64,000 nt of DNA from Tepidaquicella sp964564635 (GTDB lineage Bacteria > Bacteroidota > Ignavibacteria > Tepidaquicellales > Tepidaquicellaceae). Shown here piece by piece: positions 26,482 to 35,554 of the stretch; within the stretch, counting starts at the first letter, position 1; the number at the start of each line of letters is the position of its first letter. A program made the position numbers and the translations under genes. The stretch lies in assembly GCA_964564635.1 (NCBI GenBank), contig CAZMAR010000001.1:186001-250000 (forward strand), read 5' to 3'. The notes under the pieces are model-generated. The model did not search any database and was not told the DNA's origin. It saw nothing but the letters and a program-made list of their open reading frames with translations.

Positions 26482-28296
26482 ATGCAGTTAATTGATTGGA
26501 TAATTGTTTTATTGTATTTTTTGTTCTCGCTTGGAATAGGGTTGTATTTTTTTAAGAGGGCGGGAAAGGATACAGAAGCGTTTTTTTTATCGGGGAGGAA
26601 GTTGCCTTGGTGGCTGGCGGGGCTTTCTATGGTAGCAACAACTTTTGCTGCTGATACACCACTTGCAGTAACAGAACTGGTAAACAAACATGGTATTGCG
26701 GGAAACTGGCTTTGGTGGAATATGTTGATTGGCGGAATGCTGACTGTGTTTTTCTTCGCAAAGTTATGGAGACGAGCAGAGGTTCTTACTGATGTTGAAT
26801 TTATAGAATTACGGTACACGAGAATATATGCAACTATATTACGCGGGTTTAAGAGTATTTATTTAGGGCTGTTTATGAATGTATTAATTATGGGTTGGGT
26901 AAACCTTGCAATGATGAAAATTTTGATGGGGATTTTTCCTGAATATGTGAATGAATCTAATGTATTAATTTTTATTTCATTCGCAATGTTGATAACTGCA
27001 ATTTACTCGGCATTGAGCGGTCTATGGGGGGTAGCAGTGACAGATGCATTTCAGTTTGTTCTTGCAATGGTGGGATGTATTATACTTGCAATAATTGTTG
27101 TCAATAGTGAACAGATAGGCGGAATCAGCGGTTTACAGGCGAAATTGCCCGAATGGGCATTCAATTTTTTCCCTGTGATTTCTTCTGAAAAAGGAAATAC
27201 AATTTCTTATTCCGGAGCATTTGCTATTCCTATCTCCGCTTTTCTGGCATATATAGGTATACAATGGTGGGCATCGTGGTATCCCGGCGCAGAACCGGGA
27301 GGTGGTGGATATGTGGCGCAAAGAATGATGAGTGCAAAGGATGAAAAGCATTCACTTTTTGCAACTTTGTTTTTTCAAATTGCACATTATTGCATAAGAC
27401 CATGGCCCTGGATAATAGTCGGATTATGTACTCTGGTTCTTTATCCCGAATTAAAAGATAAGGGTTTAGGATATGTGTATGCGATGAATGAATTTTTACC
27501 ACCGGGACTAAAGGGACTTATGCTTGCAGCTTTTTTCGCTGCTTATATGTCAACTATAGCAACACATTTAAACTGGGGAACATCATACCTGATAAATGAT
27601 TTATATAAAAGGTTTTTAGTAAAGAGAAAAAGTGAAAAACACTATGTAATAGTTTCCAAGATTATCACAATAATTTTGATGTTTCTCTCTATAATTGTAA
27701 CAACTCAGATGAGCAGCATTTCAGGAGTATGGGAATTTGTAATAGAATGTGGAGCAGGACTTGGATTGGTTTTAATTCTTCGATGGTACTGGTGGAGAAT
27801 TAATGCGATAAGTGAAATAACCGCTACGATTGCACCGTTTGTTTTTATTGGATTAATAAAAATTCTTGGAAAACACATTGTATTCCCTGTCTTTGAGTTA
27901 GGAAATTTTATCGTTGATATAAATAAAGGATTTCCTGATACCCTTTATGTTATAGTGCCATTGACAACGATTTCATGGATTATTGCAACTTTTATTACAG
28001 AACATGATGAATATTTTATGCTACAAGATTTTTACCGTAAAATTCACCCCGGTGGAATTGGTTGGAAGAAAATTTCTCGCTATCTGGAATATTTTAAAAA
28101 TGTAAAAAGTGATAAGGGATATATTAAACTGTTTATCAACTGGATTGCAGGAATAGTATTGGTTTATATGTTTCTATTTGGAATTGGAAAACTTATTTTT
28201 GGATATTATATAAGTGCTGTTGTTTATTTTTTGATTGGAATAGCATGCGGAGCTGTTATATATTTTAATTTTGATAAAAAAAACTATAAATACTAA
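26482..28296 (+). CDS. Sodium:solute symporter (SSS family)
   Basis: A 604-residue membrane transporter with about 13-15 helices. The first helix and following motif (IGLYFFKRAGKDTEAFFLSGRKLPWW then LAGLSMVATTFAADTPLAV) are the SSS-family signature containing residues of the Na2 site. A conserved segment GIQWWASWYPGAEPGGGGYVAQRMMSAKDEK (about 260-290) occurs in the SSS subgroup that lacks a known substrate in Bacteroidetes/Ignavibacteria. It imports a solute driven by sodium; the solute cannot be told. The next gene starts immediately after its stop codon, so it is cotranscribed with ftsX. Confidence 0.92.
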   Translation: MQLIDWIIVLLYFLFSLGIGLYFFKRAGKDTEAFFLSGRKLPWWLAGLSMVATTFAADTPLAVTELVNKHGIAGNWLWWNMLIGGMLTVFFFAKLWRRAEVLTDVEFIELRYTRIYATILRGFKSIYLGLFMNVLIMGWVNLAMMKILMGIFPEYVNESNVLIFISFAMLITAIYSALSGLWGVAVTDAFQFVLAMVGCIILAIIVVNSEQIGGISGLQAKLPEWAFNFFPVISSEKGNTISYSGAFAIPISAFLAYIGIQWWASWYPGAEPGGGGYVAQRMMSAKDEKHSLFATLFFQIAHYCIRPWPWIIVGLCTLVLYPELKDKGLGYVYAMNEFLPPGLKGLMLAAFFAAYMSTIATHLNWGTSYLINDLYKRFLVKRKSEKHYVIVSKIITIILMFLSIIVTTQMSSISGVWEFVIECGAGLGLVLILRWYWWRINAISEITATIAPFVFIGLIKILGKHIVFPVFELGNFIVDINKGFPDTLYVIVPLTTISWIIATFITEHDEYFMLQDFYRKIHPGGIGWKKISRYLEYFKNVKSDKGYIKLFINWIAGIVLVYMFLFGIGKLIFGYYISAVVYFLIGIACGAVIYFNFDKKNYKY

Positions 28297-29175
28297 TTGA
28301 TTAAAATAAATTATTTAACAAAAGAAGCATTCCGAGGTTTAACAAAAGCTAAACTTTCCACATCAACTGCTGTTTTTACTATTACACTTTCTCTTATACT
28401 TATATCAATTTTCATATCGCTTTCTTTATATTCAAATAGATTAATTAAAGCCATAAAGGATAAAGTGGAGATAGAGGTTTTTCTTGCGGACGATATAAGC
28501 ACAGAGGAACTGAACGGTTTGAAAGAAAAAATAAAAACAATAGGAGGTGTAAAAAATATAACCTATGTTTCAAAAGAAGAGGCGTTGAAAATTTTTGAAA
28601 ATGAGTTTGGCAAGGAAATGCTTGAGATACTTGAATACAATCCCCTGCCAGCCTCAATAAAAATAAATTTGTATGATGAATACAAGTCAACAGAAAGGCT
28701 AAATAAAATAAAACAGCAAATAGCATCATTACCGAAAGTAGATGATATTAAGTTCCCAGAAAAATATCTTGAAATTATTGAGAAAAACTCATCTTTGATA
28801 TTAACAATCAACCTGGTTTCATTGGTTTTGATTTCACTATCATCAATTTTCTTAGTATCAAATACAGTTCGTCTCGTAATAGGGTCAAGAAGAAAACTCA
28901 TAGAACTTTTAAAACTACTTGGTGCGAAAACATCATTCATTGTATCACCTTTTGTAATAGAAGGATTTATAATTGGATTGTTTGGAGTTATATTTGCTTT
29001 AATCATATTATTTTTATTTAATATTTATCTATCATCACCATTTTTTAAAAATGAATTAAAGATAACATTTATTTCATATGAGTTTATTATTTATATTGTT
29101 ATAATAGGATTATTTCTTGGGGTTTTTGGTAGTCTGATTTCAGTAAAAAGATTTTTAAGAAAAGAAAAAATCTAA
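28297..29175 (+). CDS. ftsX: Cell division protein FtsX
   Basis: A 292-residue permease-like protein with one N-terminal transmembrane helix (about 20-43), a periplasmic domain (about 55-160; VEIEVFLADDISTEELNGLKEKIKTIGGV), and three C-terminal helices with RLVIGSRRKLIELLKLLGAKTSFI between. This is the FtsX layout: with the ATPase FtsE it controls peptidoglycan hydrolases at division. FtsE is not adjacent, which is unusual since ftsE and ftsX often form an operon. The start is TTG at 28297, directly following the symporter's TAA; no closer ATG is available before the first helix. Confidence 0.9.
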   Translation: MIKINYLTKEAFRGLTKAKLSTSTAVFTITLSLILISIFISLSLYSNRLIKAIKDKVEIEVFLADDISTEELNGLKEKIKTIGGVKNITYVSKEEALKIFENEFGKEMLEILEYNPLPASIKINLYDEYKSTERLNKIKQQIASLPKVDDIKFPEKYLEIIEKNSSLILTINLVSLVLISLSSIFLVSNTVRLVIGSRRKLIELLKLLGAKTSFIVSPFVIEGFIIGLFGVIFALIILFLFNIYLSSPFFKNELKITFISYEFIIYIVIIGLFLGVFGSLISVKRFLRKEKI

Positions 29176-29180
29176 ACACT

Positions 29181-29633
29181 ATGCTAAAAGAAGGAGATAA
29201 AGCACCTGAATTTAAATTAACTGCAGATACAGGAGAAAAAATCTCATTGAGTAAATTCAGAGGTAAAAAAATCGTTTTGTATTTTTATCCAAAGGATAAT
29301 ACTTCCGGATGTACAGCCGAAGCCTGCGATTTTAGAGATAACATAAATGTTTTTAACAAGAAGGATATTGTGGTCATCGGAGTAAGTAAAGATAGTGTGG
29401 AATCCCACAAGAGATTTAAAGAAAAATATAAATTACCATTTTTGCTACTTTCTGATGAAACAATTGATGTTTTGAAAGCCTATGGAGTGTGGAAAGAAAA
29501 AAGCCTTTATGGGAAAAAATTTATGGGAGTAGAAAGAACAACTTTCATAATAAATGAGAAAGGAATAATAGAAAAAATTTTTTCGAAAGTTAAAGTCAAA
29601 GGACATATTGAAGAAATTTTAAAAAATTTATAA
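29181..29633 (+). CDS. bcp: Thioredoxin-dependent peroxiredoxin (Bcp/PrxQ)
   Basis: A 150-residue peroxiredoxin of the Bcp/PrxQ class. The active-site segment YPKDNTSGCTAEACDFRD holds the peroxidatic Cys and a resolving Cys five residues later, as in the atypical two-Cys Bcp enzymes. It reduces peroxides using thioredoxin in the cytoplasm. It starts 5 bp after ftsX and its stop overlaps the next start by one base (TAATG), so it belongs to the symporter-ftsX-bcp-acetyltransferase run. This is the second peroxiredoxin in the window and of a different class from the one at 2812. Confidence 0.95.
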   Translation: MLKEGDKAPEFKLTADTGEKISLSKFRGKKIVLYFYPKDNTSGCTAEACDFRDNINVFNKKDIVVIGVSKDSVESHKRFKEKYKLPFLLLSDETIDVLKAYGVWKEKSLYGKKFMGVERTTFIINEKGIIEKIFSKVKVKGHIEEILKNL

Positions 29634-30766
29634 TGAAAGCAAACATAGAAGTTAAAAGAGTTACAACAGAGGAAGAGAAGTACAAATTTATCAAGTTTCC
29701 CTGGCAGATATATAAGGGCGATAAAAACTGGGTACCACCACTAATATTTGATATAAGGCGAAATCTTACAAAAAATATTAATCCGTTTTTCCAACATTCG
29801 GAAATGGAAATGTTTCTCGCATATAGAGATGGTAAACTTGCAGGTAGGATAGCAGCGATAGTAAATTATAATCACAATAAATTTCATAACGATAAGGTTG
29901 GATTTTTTGGATATTTTGAGTGCATTGATAATTACAGCGTTTCAAACGCATTGTTTGAGTCAGCAGCAGAATTCCTGAAATCAAAGGATATGGAGGTAAT
30001 AAGGGGACCGATAAATCTTTCTACAAATGATGAGGTCGGGCTTTTAATAAAAGGATTTGATTCACCACCAGTTTTACTGATGATTTACAATCCATCTTAT
30101 TATATTGAATTAATTCATAATTTTGGTTTTACAAAAGCAAAGGATTTATATGCTTATCATATTGGAGAAAGCATTCTTTCGAACAAAGAGGTACTGGACA
30201 AACTAAAAAGAGTGAGCGAGATAGTTCGCAGGCGTGATAAAATTACATTCAGAACATTGAAAATAAAAGAACTTGTAAGTGAACTAAATAAAGTGAAAGA
30301 AGTATATAATAATGCTTGGAAATATAATTGGGGCTTCGTTCCTATGACAGATGAAGAGTTTGAGTTTGTTGCTCATGTATTGCGTCCACTTGTAGATCCT
30401 GAACTTGTTTATTTCGCTGAATATGAAGGGAAACCGGTTGGGTTTTCAATGGCATTACCAGATTACAATCAAGTTTTTATTAAAATGAATGGTAGATTAT
30501 TTCCATTTGGAATATTTAAAATGTTAATGAATAGAAAAAAAATAAATGGAATCAGACTTATCACAATGGGAATAATACATGAATTTCAGAAGAAAGGAAT
30601 AGAAGCTGTTTTTATAAAGGATACAATAGAAACCTGTGCGCGAAAAGGAATAAGAAATGCAGAAATTTCATGGGTACTTGAAGACAATATACCAATGGTG
30701 CAGACCGCTGTAAATCTTGATGCTGAACTTTATAAAATTTACAGAATTTACGATAAATATATATAA
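29633..30766 (+). CDS. GNAT-fold acetyltransferase-like protein (YghO-like)
   Basis: A 377-residue protein resembling the YghO-type N-acetyltransferase family: FIKFPWQIYKGDKNWVPPLIFD near the start, HSEMEMFLAYRDGKLAGRIAAIVN (first GNAT half), and a second GNAT-like half with VYFAEYEGKPVGFSMALPDYNQVF and a final GIRNAEISWVLEDNIPMVQTAVNL. Two GNAT-like halves in one chain is normal for this family. Substrate is unknown. The gene overlaps bcp by one base. No terminator is visible directly after it. Confidence 0.8.
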   Translation: MKANIEVKRVTTEEEKYKFIKFPWQIYKGDKNWVPPLIFDIRRNLTKNINPFFQHSEMEMFLAYRDGKLAGRIAAIVNYNHNKFHNDKVGFFGYFECIDNYSVSNALFESAAEFLKSKDMEVIRGPINLSTNDEVGLLIKGFDSPPVLLMIYNPSYYIELIHNFGFTKAKDLYAYHIGESILSNKEVLDKLKRVSEIVRRRDKITFRTLKIKELVSELNKVKEVYNNAWKYNWGFVPMTDEEFEFVAHVLRPLVDPELVYFAEYEGKPVGFSMALPDYNQVFIKMNGRLFPFGIFKMLMNRKKINGIRLITMGIIHEFQKKGIEAVFIKDTIETCARKGIRNAEISWVLEDNIPMVQTAVNLDAELYKIYRIYDKYI

Positions 30767-30847
30767 CAAATAATTGATATTTTTTTATAATTTTTTCATA
30801 TATATTTGTAATAAAATAATAACCATATCTTGATAGATTTTAAAATA

Positions 30848-30862
30848 AATACCAATGGTATT
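30848..30862 (+). promoter_or_regulatory. 15-bp palindrome upstream of gdhA
   Basis: AATACCAATGGTATT is a perfect palindrome around a single central base, about 130 bases before gdhA, and partly extends on both sides. A TATATTTG that fits the -7 consensus lies upstream at 30801-30808, but the TTG before it is at the wrong distance. It is a candidate operator for nitrogen control of gdhA. Confidence 0.35.
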
Positions 30863-30991
30863 AATAAATTAAGTTTATATTTAATCCTGTAAATTAAAGA
30901 AAATATCCCTTTGTTCTTTTAAATAAGAATTATAATTATTTTTAATTAACAAAATTAAACTAATTACAAATTAAAGAAAGGAAATAAACTT

Positions 30992-32350
30992 ATGTCATTT
31001 GCACAAGAAATCCTTGAAAGGGTAAAAGCAAAAGACCCGGCACAACCAGAATTCCATCAGGCAGTAATGGAAGTAGTAAATTCTCTCGAACTGGTTCTTG
31101 AAAGACATCCTGAGTACAAAGCCCACAAGGTGATAGAAAGGATTATTGAACCAGAAAGAGTTATTATGTTCAGAGTTCCATGGTTAGATGACCAGGGAGT
31201 TATTCAGGTCAATAGAGGTTTTAGAATTGAAATGAACAGCGCAATAGGTCCTTACAAAGGAGGGCTAAGATTCCACCCATCTGTAAATCTCGGTATTTTA
31301 AAGTTCCTTGCATTTGAACAAGTATTCAAGAATGCTTTAACAACACTTCCAATGGGTGGTGGTAAAGGTGGTTCAGACTTTGACCCGAAAGGAAAGAGCG
31401 ATAACGAAGTTATGAAATTCTGCCAGAGTTTTATGACAGAACTTTTTAGACATATTGGTCCAGATACTGATGTCCCAGCTGGAGATATCGGGGTTGGGGC
31501 AAGAGAAATTGGTTTCCTATTCGGACAGTATAAGAGGATAATGAATGAATTCACTGGAGTCCTTACAGGAAAAGGATTGAACTGGGGTGGCTCTTTAATT
31601 CGTCCTGAAGCCACAGGATACGGAGCAGTTTATTTCGCAGCTGAGATGTTAAAGACAAGGAATGAAACTCTTGAAGGTAAAATCTGCCTTGTCTCTGGTA
31701 GTGGTAATGTTGCTCAATATACAGTAGAAAAGTTATTACACCTTGGAGCAATTCCTGTAACCCTTTCTGATTCAAGTGGCTATATTTATGATCCAGAAGG
31801 AATTGGCTATGAAAAACTAAATTTTGTAAAAGACTTGAAGAATATTAGAAGAGGAAGAATTGCAGAATATACCGAAAAATATAAATCTGCAACATACTTC
31901 CCCGTTGACCCAAAATTAGATTACAACCCACTCTGGGACCACAAAGCACAATGTGCCTTCCCAAGTGCAACACAAAATGAAATTAATGGAAAAGATGCCG
32001 CTAACTTAATAAAGAATGGTGTTTTTGTAGTTAGTGAAGGAGCAAATATGCCAACAACTCCAGAAGGTGTAGATTTATTCATTGATAACAAAATATTATA
32101 TGGACCAGGAAAAGCAGCAAATGCTGGTGGCGTGTCGGTGTCAGGTCTGGAAATGACTCAAAATAGTATGAGGTTGAGATGGTCAAGAGAAGAAGTTGAT
32201 AAGAAACTGCAAGAAATAATGAAAAATATTCACGATAATTGCTATCAAACTGCTGAAAGATTTGGTACTCCTGGAAATTATGTTAACGGAGCAAACATCG
32301 CAGGATTCTTAAAAGTCGCTGATGCAATGATTGATTTAGGTGTTGTTTAA
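30992..32350 (+). CDS. gdhA: NADP-type glutamate dehydrogenase
   Basis: A 452-residue hexameric-type glutamate dehydrogenase joining ammonium to 2-oxoglutarate. It has the conserved PYKGGLRFHPSVN, the catalytic-Lys segment LPMGGGKGGSDFDPKGKSD, DVPAGDIGVGAREIGFLFGQYKR, and the cofactor-binding domain with SGSGNVAQYTVEKL (GxGxxA). Length and sequence are those of the biosynthetic NADP-linked form (about 450 residues). A Shine-Dalgarno-like AAAGAAAGGA precedes the ATG. It stands alone between an upstream palindrome and a clear terminator. Confidence 0.96.
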   Translation: MSFAQEILERVKAKDPAQPEFHQAVMEVVNSLELVLERHPEYKAHKVIERIIEPERVIMFRVPWLDDQGVIQVNRGFRIEMNSAIGPYKGGLRFHPSVNLGILKFLAFEQVFKNALTTLPMGGGKGGSDFDPKGKSDNEVMKFCQSFMTELFRHIGPDTDVPAGDIGVGAREIGFLFGQYKRIMNEFTGVLTGKGLNWGGSLIRPEATGYGAVYFAAEMLKTRNETLEGKICLVSGSGNVAQYTVEKLLHLGAIPVTLSDSSGYIYDPEGIGYEKLNFVKDLKNIRRGRIAEYTEKYKSATYFPVDPKLDYNPLWDHKAQCAFPSATQNEINGKDAANLIKNGVFVVSEGANMPTTPEGVDLFIDNKILYGPGKAANAGGVSVSGLEMTQNSMRLRWSREEVDKKLQEIMKNIHDNCYQTAERFGTPGNYVNGANIAGFLKVADAMIDLGVV

Positions 32351-32381
32351 TTCTGATTTATAAATTTAATTTTTTACATAC

Positions 32382-32413
32382 GGAGCGGATTTAAATATTC
32401 GCTCCTTTTTTTT
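32382..32413 (+). terminator. Intrinsic terminator after gdhA
   Basis: Stem GGAGCGGAT (32382-32390) / ATTCGCTCC (32397-32405, one G-T pair) followed by a run of T to 32413. Confidence 0.9.
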
Positions 32414-32445
32414 ATATTGCATTATGTGATTATAATTCTATTTGT

Positions 32446-35421
32446 ATGGCTGAAACAAAAACAAATTGGTTAGACCAGAATTTTATAACCTTATTTCAGG
32501 ATTTCCATAATCTAATGAAAAAAAGGATTAGAGATGTATTGCTTGTATCAAGTTTATATGACTTATATCTTTTTGAGGAGGACGGTAGATTATACGAATT
32601 AATCAGAAATGAATATCAGGGATTACAATTAACTCATGCACCGGAAATTACTCGAACAAGTAATGTATTTGATGCCTTGCAGTTGCTGGAAGAGGAAAAA
32701 AAATTTGACCTTGTAATAACTACTCTTCATACTGAAAATTTACCTGCCATCGAATTTGCAAAAAGAATAAAAACAATTAATCCTGATATACCAGTAGTGC
32801 TTCTTTCTCTTGATAATTTAGAAATAAAAAATTTACTCCTGAGACCTGATGTTTCCGTGTTTGAAAAAATTTTTATTTGGACGGGAGACTATAGATTAAT
32901 ATTAGGTATTATCAAATGCCTTGAAGATAAAATGAATATAGAAAATGACACAAATCTTATCGGGGTTCAATCAATAATATTAATAGAAGATGATATAAGA
33001 AGTTATTCTACCTTTTTACCTGTAATTTATACTGAGTTAATAAAACAATCAAGAAGATTAATTTCGGAAGGCATTAATCTCTACCACAAGTCCCTTAGAA
33101 TGAGAGCAAGACCAAAGATAATTCTATGCTCAAGTTATGAAGAAGCAATGTACTATTTTAATAAATATCAAGAACACATACTCGGAATTATATCCGATGT
33201 AGAATTCAGTAAAGATGGAACCCATAACAAAGATGCTGGTTTCATATTCGCAGAAGAAGTTCGTAAACATTATACTGACATTCCAATCCTGTTACAATCT
33301 TCAGACCCCTCCAATAAAGAAAAAGCAGAAAAATATAAATTGAATTTCCTGTTAAAACAATCCCCCCTTTTCTTGCATGAATTAAGAGATTTTATTATTC
33401 AGAATTTTGGGTTTGGGGATTTCGTTTTCAAAACTCCTGATGGAAAAGAGATAGCAAGAGCAACTGACTTGCTTTCGCTGGAAAAAGTTTTAAAAGAAAT
33501 ACCTGCAGAATCAATAAGATATCACGGTGAAAGGAATCATTTTTCAAACTGGCTAAAAGCAAGAACAGAATTCTGGTTAGCAGATAAATTAAGACCTCAA
33601 AAGGTAGATGATTATAATTCTATTGAAGATTTAAGAAGATATCTAATTACAGCTCTTAAACAATATAGGAAAGTAAGAACACGAGGAATAATTACTGACT
33701 TTAATAAAACTACCTACGACCCAAATACTCATTTTGCAAGAATTGGTGGTGGTTCTCTTGGTGGTAAAGCACGAGGATTGAGTTTTCTCAATACTTTAAT
33801 AAACAACTATGGTATAACTAATAAATTCCCCGGTATCAAAATAGATGTGCCACCGGCTGTTGTAATTGGAACAGATACATTCGACCAATTTTTAGAAGAA
33901 AATAATTTAAGAAGTTTCGCTTTAAATTCAGATGATTATGAAGAAATAAAGAAGAAATTTTTTCTCGCTGAAAAATTTCCAATGGATATTGTTGCAAACT
34001 TAAGAGATTTTCTTGAACTTGCTGATTTCCCTCTTTCTGTTCGCTCTTCAAGTCTTCTTGAGGATTCTCAATACCATCCTTTTGCTGGTGTATATGAAAC
34101 ATATATGATTCCAAATAAGCATTCAAGTATTGAGAATCGATTGCTCGATTTACTAAATGCGATTAAACTTGTTTATGCTTCCACATTTTCTCCTAATGCA
34201 AAGAATTATTTTAAGATTACATCTTACCGGCTTGAAGAAGAAAAAATGGCTGTCATTATTCAGAAAATGATGGGAACTGTACATAGGAACAGGTTCTACC
34301 CAGATTTCTCCGGAGTAGCAAAATCTTATAATTTCTATCCCCTCCCCCCAATGACCGCTAAAGATGGTGTAGTTCTTGTTGCACTCGGGTTAGGAAAAAC
34401 TATTGTTGAGGGTGGAAATTGTGTCAGATTTTGTCCAAAGTACCCTACAAAATTAATTCAATTTCATAATCCTAAAGAGGCAATCTCAAATAATCAGAAA
34501 AATTTCTATGCACTTGACCTTGAATCTGAATATAATAGCACAAATTATAGATACATAGAAAATTATACAAAACAGTTTGATATTCATTCCGCAGAATCTG
34601 ATGGTACCTTACATTATGTTGGTTCAACATATTCTCACGACAATCATGCTATTTATGATGGAATATCAAGACAGGGGAGCAGATTGGTTACTTTCGCCCC
34701 AATTTTGAAGAATAACATTTTTCCATTACCTTCGATTATACAACTTTTACTGAACATTGGATCTTCTGGAATGGGCACTCCAGTAGAAATTGAATTTGCG
34801 GTTCGTATGTCTGTTCCTAAAGATGAGCCAAAAGAATTTGGTGTCCTTCAGATGAGACCTGTTGTAATTTCGGAAGATTCTCTGGATTACACTATTAATA
34901 ATTTTAAAACTGGCGAATTACTTTGTAAGAGTAACGAAATCCTTGGTAATGGAACAGTAGATTATATCAGGGATATTGTATTTGTTGATATTAATAAATT
35001 CGAAAGGTCTAAAACAAGGGAAATAGCAGCAGAGGTGAGTCAATTTAATTCTAAATTACTTGATGAGAATAAACCATATTTACTAATAGGATTGGGAAGA
35101 TGGGGCACTCTTGACCCATGGCTGGGAATACCTGTTACCTGGGCAAATATATCTGGTGCAAAAGTTATAGTAGAAGCGGGTATGAAAGATATGGAGGTTG
35201 AACCATCTCAGGGGTCTCATTTCTTTCATAATATTACATCATTTATGATACACTACTTCACCATAAATTCAAAAATAAAGGATAATTTTATTGATTGGGT
35301 CTGGTTACTATCTATACCCCCTATAGATGAGAAAAAATTTGTAAAACATATTCGGTTGGATAAACCTATAATCGTGAAAATGAACTCACACCAAAAATTA
35401 GGTATAATAATAAAACCGTAA
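32446..35421 (+). CDS. Receiver-receiver-ATP-grasp fusion (PEP synthase/PPDK-type nucleotide-binding domain)
   Basis: A 991-residue cytoplasmic protein. The first receiver-like domain (about 25-170) lacks a clear phospho-acceptor set; the second (about 175-335) has an EDD pair (IILIEDDIRS), Asp in IISDVEFS and Lys in FLLKQS, with a helical insertion. From about 430 comes the PPDK/PEP-synthase ATP-binding domain: IGGGSLGGKARGLSFL (about 433), SVRSSSLLEDSQYHPFAG (about 531-548) and the closing EFGVLQMRPVV (P805). The swivelling phosphohistidine domain and PEP-binding barrel are absent; instead there is a 185-residue C-terminal region with LGRWGTLDPWLGIP and EPSQGSHFFHNITS. It looks like a signal-controlled phosphotransferase rather than PEP synthase. 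It is a single gene with no operon partners. Confidence 0.85.
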   Translation: MAETKTNWLDQNFITLFQDFHNLMKKRIRDVLLVSSLYDLYLFEEDGRLYELIRNEYQGLQLTHAPEITRTSNVFDALQLLEEEKKFDLVITTLHTENLPAIEFAKRIKTINPDIPVVLLSLDNLEIKNLLLRPDVSVFEKIFIWTGDYRLILGIIKCLEDKMNIENDTNLIGVQSIILIEDDIRSYSTFLPVIYTELIKQSRRLISEGINLYHKSLRMRARPKIILCSSYEEAMYYFNKYQEHILGIISDVEFSKDGTHNKDAGFIFAEEVRKHYTDIPILLQSSDPSNKEKAEKYKLNFLLKQSPLFLHELRDFIIQNFGFGDFVFKTPDGKEIARATDLLSLEKVLKEIPAESIRYHGERNHFSNWLKARTEFWLADKLRPQKVDDYNSIEDLRRYLITALKQYRKVRTRGIITDFNKTTYDPNTHFARIGGGSLGGKARGLSFLNTLINNYGITNKFPGIKIDVPPAVVIGTDTFDQFLEENNLRSFALNSDDYEEIKKKFFLAEKFPMDIVANLRDFLELADFPLSVRSSSLLEDSQYHPFAGVYETYMIPNKHSSIENRLLDLLNAIKLVYASTFSPNAKNYFKITSYRLEEEKMAVIIQKMMGTVHRNRFYPDFSGVAKSYNFYPLPPMTAKDGVVLVALGLGKTIVEGGNCVRFCPKYPTKLIQFHNPKEAISNNQKNFYALDLESEYNSTNYRYIENYTKQFDIHSAESDGTLHYVGSTYSHDNHAIYDGISRQGSRLVTFAPILKNNIFPLPSIIQLLLNIGSSGMGTPVEIEFAVRMSVPKDEPKEFGVLQMRPVVISEDSLDYTINNFKTGELLCKSNEILGNGTVDYIRDIVFVDINKFERSKTREIAAEVSQFNSKLLDENKPYLLIGLGRWGTLDPWLGIPVTWANISGAKVIVEAGMKDMEVEPSQGSHFFHNITSFMIHYFTINSKIKDNFIDWVWLLSIPPIDEKKFVKHIRLDKPIIVKMNSHQKLGIIIKP

Positions 35422-35494
35422 TAATTTCTACTAAAAAATATAGAAAATAAATTATTTACTTATTATTAATTATATTTAATCTTAAATTAATTTC

Positions 35495-35526
35495 ACATTA
35501 TGATTCGAAAAGTAAAATCATAATGT
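35495..35526. terminator. Hairpin between convergent genes
   Basis: A perfect 11-bp stem ACATTATGATT (35495-35505) / AATCATAATGT (35516-35526) with a 10-base loop lies between two converging genes. There is no long T run on either strand, so a terminator role is likely from position but not certain. Confidence 0.45.
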
Positions 35527-35554
35527 AGATGTAAAAAATATAAAAAAATTTATT

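Noticed and set aside
26457..26819. Minus-strand frame of 120 codons over the start of the symporter gene
   Set aside because: Opposite-strand shadow; the symporter frame has clear family motifs.
30920..30950. PerR-box-like TTATAAT-N-ATT sequence before gdhA
   Set aside because: Two mismatches and purely A/T composition make this indistinguishable from background.
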